From: an uncultured Cryomorphaceae bacterium
GTDB lineage: Bacteria > Bacteroidota > Bacteroidia > Flavobacteriales > Schleiferiaceae
Direction of reading: 5' to 3'
NCBI GenBank assembly: GCA_913049755.1
Contig: CAJWXO010000050.1
Coordinates: 1 to 8,685, forward strand
Length of the DNA: 8,685 nt
How positions within the stretch are numbered: position 1 is the first letter of the stretch; every line of letters starts with the position of its first letter. Position numbers and translations under genes: made by a program. The notes beneath the pieces were generated by a model that was not told the DNA's origin, ran no database searches, and saw nothing but the letters and a program-made list of their open reading frames with translations. Below, piece after piece: positions 1 through 6,427 of this stretch.

Positions 1-1
1 G

Positions 2-1414
2 CTTAAAAAGTGGGAATTGGCTGATATTATAATCGAAGGAGACCCTACTGCTCAGCAAGCAATACGATATAATATATTTCAATTACTACAAACTTTTACC
101 GGAGTAGATTCGAGATTAAATATTGGTCCCAAAGGCTTTACTGGGGAAAAATATGGGGGTTCAACTTATTGGGATACGGAAGCCTACTGTCTTCCATTTT
201 TCTTGGCTTCATCCGAAGCTAAAATTTCAAAAAATCTACTTATATATCGATACAAACAACTTGGAAAAGCCATTGAAAATGCTGAAAAATTAGGGTTTAA
301 AGATGGAGCTGCTCTTTATCCGATGGTTACAATGAATGGAGAAGAGTGTCATAATGAATGGGAGATTACTTTTGAAGAAATTCACCGAAACGGTGCTATT
401 GTTTATGGGATATACAATTATATCAGGCATACGCAAGATTATAATTATTTAAAAGAAGGAGGGCTTGAAGTTATAGTAGCGATTTGCCGATTTTGGGCTC
501 AACGAGTCAATTGGAGCTCTGAACGTCATAAATATGTGATTCTTGGGGTAACAGGGCCAAATGAGTATGAAAATAATGTCAATAATAACTACTACACAAA
601 TTTTATTGCGTCATGGTGTTTATCCTACGCGGTTAAATCTCTTGATCGTTGGGAACGGGAAGATCTTGTCAATTATTCAGAATTTGCTGAAAAAATAAAA
701 TTAAGTTTAAAAGAATTGAAGAACTGGCAGAATATTTCTGAAAATATATATTTTCCTTTTAGCGAAAAACTAGATATATTCCTTCAGCAGGATGGCTTTC
801 TTGACAAGGAAATTGTGCCAGCAAAAAACATCCCACAAAATGATATTCCGATAAATCAAAAATGGAGTTGGGACCGTATTCTTAGATCATGTTTTATAAA
901 GCAAGCGGACACTCTTCAGGGGATGTTTTTTTTCGAAGATCAAACTTCACTAGAGATACTTCGTAAAAATTTTGATTTCTATGAGCCCCTTACTGTGCAT
1001 GAAAGCTCTTTAAGCCCAAGTGTTCATAGTATTCTTGCGAATCGTCTTGGATATAAAGAAAAGGCTTACGATCTTTATTTACGCACTTCTCGTCTTGACT
1101 TAGATGATTATAATAATGAAGTTCACCAGGGTCTTCATATTACTGCAATGGGAGGCACATGGATGTCGGTTGTTTATGGATTTGGGGGCATGAAAATCAT
1201 CGGAGAAGATTTACATTTTCAACCAGAATTGCCAAAAAACTGGGCGAGATTAGCCTTTTCCTTATGTTGGCGTAATGCTGTTTTACAAATTGTCATTAGA
1301 CAAAATAATTTTAATATTTCTAATATTAAAGGGGGTTCAGTAGATTTTATTGTTTTTAAAAAGAAAATAAGTCTAAAAAATGGTGAGAATTTTAATAGTA
1401 ATATGATTCTTTAG
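2..1414 (+). CDS. Maltose phosphorylase, GH65 (5'-truncated)
   Basis: Inverting phosphorylase that splits maltose with phosphate into beta-D-glucose 1-phosphate and glucose in the cytoplasm. The frame is open to the left edge and reads LKKWEL before the TTG at 17, so that TTG is internal and roughly 300 N-terminal residues (the N-terminal beta-sandwich) are missing, judged from a usual length near 770. Counting from codon 17, the visible part of the (alpha/alpha)6 barrel has YWDTE at 51-55, the general acid Glu183 in TGPNEYEN, KQAD at 295-298, the phosphate-binding HESSLSP at 328-334, and HQGLHITAMGGTW at 370-382. The C-terminal beta domain looks complete and there is no signal peptide. The GFTGEKYGGSTYWDTEAY and EEIHRNGAI segments resemble maltose phosphorylases more than trehalose or kojibiose phosphorylases, but specificity is inferred. 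It precedes two GH13 genes on the same strand, which fits a maltodextrin operon. Confidence 0.93.
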   Translation, partial: LKKWELADIIIEGDPTAQQAIRYNIFQLLQTFTGVDSRLNIGPKGFTGEKYGGSTYWDTEAYCLPFFLASSEAKISKNLLIYRYKQLGKAIENAEKLGFKDGAALYPMVTMNGEECHNEWEITFEEIHRNGAIVYGIYNYIRHTQDYNYLKEGGLEVIVAICRFWAQRVNWSSERHKYVILGVTGPNEYENNVNNNYYTNFIASWCLSYAVKSLDRWEREDLVNYSEFAEKIKLSLKELKNWQNISENIYFPFSEKLDIFLQQDGFLDKEIVPAKNIPQNDIPINQKWSWDRILRSCFIKQADTLQGMFFFEDQTSLEILRKNFDFYEPLTVHESSLSPSVHSILANRLGYKEKAYDLYLRTSRLDLDDYNNEVHQGLHITAMGGTWMSVVYGFGGMKIIGEDLHFQPELPKNWARLAFSLCWRNAVLQIVIRQNNFNISNIKGGSVDFIVFKKKISLKNGENFNSNMIL

Positions 1415-1465
1415 GTTCGTGCTTTTTTCTACATTTAGATTTCATATTTACACGATATTTTTAAA

Positions 1466-3844
1466 ATGCGAATTCTCTCTATTCCTTTTATCCTAGCTTG
1501 TCTTGCTCTTAACAGTTGCACTCATATTAAGTCCACTGAAAGTTCTGATATCAATGAGCTGGGGTATCGGCCATTAAGACTTCAAGGAGCGGTTACCAAA
1601 TTATACACTCAAGACTACATAAGTAAAGAAGTAAAAAGTGTCACCTGGCCAAATGGTTTGATTACAACTTTTCAAAAAGATTCTTCGCTATACCTCATCC
1701 AGGGAAGAATGAACCGACCCATGGGTCATGTTACTTTTCATACCGATGATGGCGACTTATCATTGATGATGAGACAAGATTATTTGCGAGAAATTCAAAT
1801 TGAGCACGATGGCAAAGAGCCAAATGATTCTGTTTATGTTTTTGGGAGTTTTAATAATTGGAATAGAACGTCTATGCCAATGAAATATGCGGAAAGACTA
1901 GACTCTTCCAATGGGCGGCATGTATTAAATTTAAACCTATCCCCCGGTCAATTTGAATTTAAATTTTATGTAAACGGACATGAAGAGGTTATTCCAAAAA
2001 GTCCCTATGGCCTTGTCAGTAACGGCATGGGGGGCTATAATCATCAATTAATAGTCAAAGAGACAACTAAACCCTGTCAACCATTAAGGGCCCTGAATAT
2101 TATTGACCGGAAGGTCAACGGTTTCAAGAGACATCATGTCCAGCTGGATAGCTTACCAGAAGATCAGATTGTTTATGCCTTATGGAACACAAGGTTAATT
2201 CCAAAAAAGTCAATAAGAAGAAATAAAAATGGAGAACTATGGATAGAGCTTCCCGGAAAAAACAAATGGAAAGACCGAAACCATCTTCATTTATATTCAG
2301 AAAATGGAACACAAATCAGTAATGACATTCTAATTCCTTTTGATAAACAGAATGTTATTAGGTCAACCACAAAATTAAATCGTCAAGATTGGGAGGCATC
2401 AACATTATATTTTTTAATGGTCGACCGTTTCTCAAATGGCAATTATATGAATGATAGGCCTTTAAATCAAAGTAATGTTATCGCGTTAGCCGATTATATG
2501 GGGGGTGATTTAGATGGTTTACTAAACGTCATTGATAGTGGGTATTTCGAAAATTTTGGCTTTAATACAGTTTGGCTTTCTCCAATTGGAAGAAACCCTG
2601 AAGGAGCATGGGGCTTATGGGACAAGGGGGGAGTTAAAACTAAATTTTCAGGTTATCACGGCTATTGGCCGATAAGTTCGGTATTACCTGATAGTCGTTT
2701 AGCATCAAAAACCTCCATAAAAAAATTATTGCATTCAGCGCACTCAAAAGACTTAAATGTTTTAGTGGATTATGTCGCTAATCATGTCCATTTAGATCAC
2801 CCTGTTTATAAAAAATATCCGGAATGGGCCACACCTCTTTATCTCGAAGATGGAAGTCTGAATACTGAAAAGTGGGACTCTCATAGATTAACAACATGGT
2901 TCGATAATCATCTTCCCACCCTAGATTTAAGTAGGCCTGAAGTTGTTAACCCAATGACTGATTCCGCCTTGGTATGGGTACGAGATTATGGTTTCGATGG
3001 TTACCGTCATGATGCAACAAAGCATGTAGATATTCTTTTTTGGAGGACTTTAACAAAAAAAATTAAAAAAGAAGTAAGCACTGTTAAAAGAAAACGAATA
3101 TTTCAAATTGGCGAGACTTATGGCTCTCCAGACCTAATATCTAGCTATATAGGTCCAGGATTACTCGATGCCCAATTTGACTTTAACCTATATGATGCGG
3201 CAGTGAATTTTTTTGGGGATCTAAGCGGAAATGCAACACAACTCATGGAAGTTTTAGAAACCAGTCTTAAAACTTATGGATTTCACCATTTAATGGGAAA
3301 TATTTCTGGGAATCAGGATAAACCTCGATTCATCTCTATTGCAGGTAAAGAAATCAACCCTACAGAAGACACAAAATTGGCGGGATATACACGTGAAATA
3401 GGAGCTGGAAACCCTATTTCTTATGATAAGCTTGCTTTATTACACGCTTTCAATCACTCAATTCCCGGAGTCCCAGTGATCTATTATGGTGATGAATATG
3501 GAATGCCAGGGGCAAATGATCCTGACAATCGAAGGATGATGAGATTCAATGGATATAATTCAAACGAAAATGCATTAAGAAATACCGTTCATAATATTGT
3601 AAAAGCCCGAAGACAAAGCATGGCCTTAAATTTTGGGTTTACTGAAGTCGAAGTTCCAAGAAAAGATGTGTTATATATTATTCGGAGTTATTTAAATACT
3701 AAAGTTGAAATAATATTAAATAATGGACCAAATTCATTCACAAAACAAATAACTTCTCCGTGTAAAATAACTGCGGGAAAAGGAGCGTTAGGGATTAACC
3801 AAATTACAATTCCACCTTATGGTTTCGTTTATCTCGCATCATAA
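1466..3844 (+). CDS. SusA/neopullulanase-like GH13 lipoprotein with CBM48-like domain
   Basis: Predicted secreted alpha-glucan hydrolase acting on maltodextrin, pullulan or cyclodextrin-type substrates. Residues 1-18 are a lipoprotein signal ending LNSC (Cys18). A beta-rich segment follows (about 30-115), then a CBM48-like domain with GSFNNWN at 127-133, then another beta-rich module (about 215-295), then the GH13 barrel from about 310. Conserved regions: DYVANH 435-440, LPTLD 483-487, GYRHDATKH with nucleophile Asp516, FQIGE with acid/base Glu550, and GNQDKPRF with the third acid Asp618. DPDNRRMMRF (685-694) and IPGVPVIYYGDE are typical of the neopullulanase/cyclomaltodextrinase side of GH13. 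Region IV has Gln617 where His is usual. The ATG follows TTTTAAA, an A/T-rich Bacteroidota-style start, and directly precedes the signal peptide. The residues after Cys18 (THIKSTESS) are not an obvious surface-export signal, so a periplasmic SusA-like location is plausible. Exact specificity cannot be read from sequence. Confidence 0.9.
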   Translation: MRILSIPFILACLALNSCTHIKSTESSDINELGYRPLRLQGAVTKLYTQDYISKEVKSVTWPNGLITTFQKDSSLYLIQGRMNRPMGHVTFHTDDGDLSLMMRQDYLREIQIEHDGKEPNDSVYVFGSFNNWNRTSMPMKYAERLDSSNGRHVLNLNLSPGQFEFKFYVNGHEEVIPKSPYGLVSNGMGGYNHQLIVKETTKPCQPLRALNIIDRKVNGFKRHHVQLDSLPEDQIVYALWNTRLIPKKSIRRNKNGELWIELPGKNKWKDRNHLHLYSENGTQISNDILIPFDKQNVIRSTTKLNRQDWEASTLYFLMVDRFSNGNYMNDRPLNQSNVIALADYMGGDLDGLLNVIDSGYFENFGFNTVWLSPIGRNPEGAWGLWDKGGVKTKFSGYHGYWPISSVLPDSRLASKTSIKKLLHSAHSKDLNVLVDYVANHVHLDHPVYKKYPEWATPLYLEDGSLNTEKWDSHRLTTWFDNHLPTLDLSRPEVVNPMTDSALVWVRDYGFDGYRHDATKHVDILFWRTLTKKIKKEVSTVKRKRIFQIGETYGSPDLISSYIGPGLLDAQFDFNLYDAAVNFFGDLSGNATQLMEVLETSLKTYGFHHLMGNISGNQDKPRFISIAGKEINPTEDTKLAGYTREIGAGNPISYDKLALLHAFNHSIPGVPVIYYGDEYGMPGANDPDNRRMMRFNGYNSNENALRNTVHNIVKARRQSMALNFGFTEVEVPRKDVLYIIRSYLNTKVEIILNNGPNSFTKQITSPCKITAGKGALGINQITIPPYGFVYLAS

Positions 3845-3856
3845 CATAATAATAAA
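3845..3856 (+). promoter_or_regulatory. A/T-rich translation leader without Shine-Dalgarno
   Basis: The 12 nt between the two GH13 genes read CATAATAATAAA before ATG. There is no GGAGG-like element, and the A-rich run just upstream of the start is the initiation context commonly seen in Bacteroidota. The short gap leaves no room for a promoter, so the downstream amylase is most likely read from the same transcript as the upstream one. The leader before the ATG at 1466 (TTTTTAAA) is similar. Confidence 0.5.
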
Positions 3857-5227
3857 ATGAAAAAAACATTTTTAACACTTTTTATTCTCAGCTTCCTATC
3901 CTGCAGCGAGAATTCTGAATTATCAGATTCCGATCACCCTTTTCATCCGGAATGGTCAAAAAGCTCGAATATCTATGAAGTCAATATTCGACAATATACT
4001 CCTGAAGGTACATTTGCAGCCTTCCAAAATCACCTTCCAAGACTGAAAAAAATGGGGATAGACATCCTTTGGCTTATGCCTATTCAGCCGATAGGTAAAG
4101 TTAAAAGGAAAGGTCTATTGGGTTCCTACTACTCGATAAGCGATTATACAGCTATAAATCCTGAATTTGGATCAGAACAGAGCTTCCTAGAACTAGTTTC
4201 AAAGGCCCATGAATTAGGATTAAAGCTCATTCTAGATTGGGTTCCAAATCATACCGCATGGGATCATGATTGGATACAGGATCACCCAGACTACTATTAT
4301 AAAGATGAATCTACTGGGGTTATTTCAAATGGCCGTGACGACCATAATAACCCTACAGACTGGACAGATGTGGCAGAATTAGATTATGAAAACATTGCCA
4401 TGCAGGAAGAAATGAAACAAGAAATGTTATGGTGGGTAACTAATTTTCAAATAGACGGTTTCCGATGTGATATGGCGGGAGGACAAACTGATGAATTTTG
4501 GAAAGAAACTATTACATTTCTAAGAAGTGAAAAAAAAGACATCTTTATGCTTGCTGAGTCTGAGAAAATTTCTTTGCATAATTCTAATTTTGACATGACT
4601 TATGGATGGGAATTCCATCATATAATAAACAAAGTCGCAGGAGAAGGGCAAGATGTCCAAATAATAGACGAATATTTACAAAAACAAAAAAGAACATTTC
4701 CTTTAGATGGTTACAGAATGTACTTTATCGATAATCACGACGAGAACTCTTGGAACGGCACAGTGGAAAGTCGGATTGGAGCAAATGCATACCCTGCATT
4801 TATATTATGCTGCACAATGTCTCAAGGTATGCCCCTCATCTATTCGGGGCAGGAAGTTGGATTAAATAAAAGCTTACGGTTTTTTTCGCGCGATACCATT
4901 AATTGGGAAACACCTTCACAAAATGAATTTTATTCCAAAGCTCTAGCTTTGAAAAAAAGTCAAGGCAGCCTTTCAAATGGCGGATGGGGAGGAGATCAAA
5001 CACGGATCAAAACAGGTGATAAATCCGTATATGCTTTTAGCCGAAAAAAAGGAAGAAATAGTGTTCTTGTGTTCTTGAACTTTGATAGCGAACAGGCTCA
5101 AGTAACATATACCGATGTGCCCAAAGGCAAGTATATAAATTGGTTCAATGGCGAAGACGTAACCATTAAAAAAACTGGTGATTTATTTCTCGATCCCAAT
5201 AGTTTTTTAGTGCTTACTAAAGACTAA
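3857..5227 (+). CDS. GH13 alpha-amylase-like lipoprotein
   Basis: Predicted retaining alpha-glucan hydrolase on the cell envelope. The N-terminus MKKTFLTLFILSFLSC is a signal with a relaxed lipobox and Cys16; the following SENSELSDSD is rich in Ser and acidic residues, which resembles Bacteroidota surface-export signals and would suit a SusG-like surface enzyme (inference). The catalytic barrel starts near residue 35. Region I is DWVPNH 127-132. AELDYEN (173-179) lies before region II, GFRCD with nucleophile Asp205. Region III is LAESE with acid/base Glu234, and region IV is FIDNHDENSW with His294 and Asp295. The C-terminal part, about 385-456, is a small beta domain ending in LDPNSFLVLTKD, as in many GH13 enzymes. 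No starch-binding module is visible, and the protein is much shorter than the preceding GH13. It belongs to a different GH13 subgroup from its neighbour, so the two are probably not a recent duplication. Substrate (starch or maltooligosaccharide) is inferred from context. Confidence 0.9.
   Translation: MKKTFLTLFILSFLSCSENSELSDSDHPFHPEWSKSSNIYEVNIRQYTPEGTFAAFQNHLPRLKKMGIDILWLMPIQPIGKVKRKGLLGSYYSISDYTAINPEFGSEQSFLELVSKAHELGLKLILDWVPNHTAWDHDWIQDHPDYYYKDESTGVISNGRDDHNNPTDWTDVAELDYENIAMQEEMKQEMLWWVTNFQIDGFRCDMAGGQTDEFWKETITFLRSEKKDIFMLAESEKISLHNSNFDMTYGWEFHHIINKVAGEGQDVQIIDEYLQKQKRTFPLDGYRMYFIDNHDENSWNGTVESRIGANAYPAFILCCTMSQGMPLIYSGQEVGLNKSLRFFSRDTINWETPSQNEFYSKALALKKSQGSLSNGGWGGDQTRIKTGDKSVYAFSRKKGRNSVLVFLNFDSEQAQVTYTDVPKGKYINWFNGEDVTIKKTGDLFLDPNSFLVLTKD
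5061..5076. repeat. Two tandem copies of an 8-bp unit inside the amylase gene
   Basis: GTGTTCTT occurs twice in direct succession, at 5061-5068 and 5069-5076, in codons for the SVLVFLNF strand (residues 402-409) of the C-terminal beta domain. The unit is not a multiple of three, so gain or loss of one copy would shift the frame about 50 codons before the stop. Two copies can easily arise by chance. Confidence 0.6.
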
Positions 5228-5237
5228 TTACAGCACT
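5209..5237. repeat. Inverted repeat across the convergent gene junction
   Basis: AGTGCT at 5209-5214 is the exact reverse complement of AGCACT at 5232-5237, with 17 nt between. The repeat spans the adjoining stop codons of the amylase and kbl. On the plus strand the right arm is followed by TTTC, a weak U tract, so it could be a poor terminator for the sugar operon. On the minus strand it is followed by AAAAAA and could not be an intrinsic terminator. A second, overlapping inverted repeat (TTTAGT 5206-5211, ACTAAA 5216-5221, 4-nt loop) would compete with it. The short stem and long loop keep confidence low. Confidence 0.3.
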
Positions 5238-6427
5238 TTCAAGTCCTTTCCCACCTCTATAAATGAGGCTATACATTTATCAATATGTTCAGGCTCATGC
5301 GCTGCGCTCAACTGCACTCTGATTCTAGCCTTCCCTTTCGGAACAACAGGGAAAAAGAATCCAATGACATAAATTCCTTTCTTTAAAAGAGCATCCGCAA
5401 ACTTTTGCGACAATTCAGCGTCATATAACATTACCGGAACAATTGCTGATTCCCCATCTTTTAGGTCAAAGCCAGCAGATTTAATGCCATCCTTAAAATG
5501 AGTCACATTTTTTTGAAGTTTATCTCTTAACATTGTTGAACTACTGATTAAATCAAGAACTGCAATAGACGCTCCAACAATAGATGGCGCCAATGAATTA
5601 CTAAATAAATAAGGTCGAGATCGTTGACGAAGCATACTTATTATTTCACTTCTCCCTGTTGTAAACCCACCCATTGCTCCACCTAATGCCTTTCCTAAAG
5701 TTCCCGTAATAATATCAACTCTACCTAAAACATTTTTTAGCTCAATAGAACCACGGCCGGTTTTACCAATAAGTCCAGTAGCGTGGCACTCATCAACTAA
5801 AACCAATGCATTGTACTTATCAGCCAAATCACAAATTTTATCTAATTGAGCTACATAACCATCCATGGAAAAAACACCATCAGTGACTATCAGTTTTGTT
5901 CTTGCCTTATTATTGTCAGCTGCTATTAATTGATCTTCTAAATCTTCCATATCGTTATTTTTATAACGAAATCTCATGGACTTGCAAAGCCTTACACCGT
6001 CAATAATTGATGCATGATTAAGACTATCACTTATAATAGCGTCATTTCCGCTCAGTAATGGCTCAAAAACCCCAGCATTTGCATCAAATGCTGCAGCGTA
6101 TAATATTGTGTCCTCAGTATGCAAAAACTCTGCAAGTTTAAGTTCCAAGGTCCTGTGAATATCCTGAGTGCCGCATATAAATCGAACGGAGCTCATTCCA
6201 AACCCATGCGTATTTAATGCATTACTAGCTGCTTCTAAAACACTTGGGTGACTACTTAGCCCTAAATAATTATTTGAACAGAAGTTGAGCACCTCAGAAC
6301 CATCATCAAGAGTAATTAAAGCACCCTGAGCCGATGAAATAATACGTTCCCTTTTAAAAAGGCCCTGATCCTTTATACTTGATAGTTCTTCTCTTAATTC
6401 TGAATAAAATTCTTCTTTAGTTCTCAT
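5228..6427 (-). CDS. kbl: Glycine C-acetyltransferase (2-amino-3-ketobutyrate CoA ligase)
   Basis: PLP-dependent cytosolic enzyme of the alpha-oxoamine synthase family. It converts 2-amino-3-oxobutyrate and CoA to glycine and acetyl-CoA, the second step of threonine breakdown after threonine 3-dehydrogenase. Starting at the ATG at 6427 gives 399 residues, close to the 398 of the E. coli enzyme, and MRTKEEFYSEL aligns with the E. coli start. The open frame reaches a GTG at 6445, which is less likely. In this numbering the PLP lysine is Lys246 in TGTLGKALGG. Other recognisable elements are SLNHASIIDG (His138), VDECHATG (Asp212, His215), SVRFICGTQ, RQRSRPYLFSNSLAP, and ARIRVQLSAAH with Arg368. 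The close match along the whole length to Kbl argues against BioF, HemA or serine palmitoyltransferase. The gene overlaps the end of the upstream helicase gene by 11 nt, implying a shared transcript. No threonine dehydrogenase gene is in the window. Confidence 0.96.
   Translation of the reverse strand: MRTKEEFYSELREELSSIKDQGLFKRERIISSAQGALITLDDGSEVLNFCSNNYLGLSSHPSVLEAASNALNTHGFGMSSVRFICGTQDIHRTLELKLAEFLHTEDTILYAAAFDANAGVFEPLLSGNDAIISDSLNHASIIDGVRLCKSMRFRYKNNDMEDLEDQLIAADNNKARTKLIVTDGVFSMDGYVAQLDKICDLADKYNALVLVDECHATGLIGKTGRGSIELKNVLGRVDIITGTLGKALGGAMGGFTTGRSEIISMLRQRSRPYLFSNSLAPSIVGASIAVLDLISSSTMLRDKLQKNVTHFKDGIKSAGFDLKDGESAIVPVMLYDAELSQKFADALLKKGIYVIGFFFPVVPKGKARIRVQLSAAHEPEHIDKCIASFIEVGKDLKVL

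Noticed and set aside
17..19. TTG at 17 as start of the phosphorylase
   Set aside because: The frame is open upstream to the window edge and residues before it continue the family sequence; the protein also lacks its whole N-terminal domain, so the start is outside the window.
926..933. Run of eight T (with similar eight-base A runs at 3055-3062 and 4530-4537) as possible slippage or programmed frameshift sites
   Set aside because: Each run sits in an intact frame coding for conserved family sequence, and such runs are expected in AT-rich DNA.
1415..1465. Possible promoter between the phosphorylase and the SusA-like gene
   Set aside because: TACATTTA at 1430-1437 only loosely resembles the Bacteroidota -7 element TAnnTTTG, lacking the final G, and no convincing -33 element was seen. 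Read-through from the phosphorylase gene is simpler.
2124..2312. 62-codon open frame on the minus strand
   Set aside because: It lies wholly antisense within the SusA-like gene, resembles no family I know, and has no independent start context.
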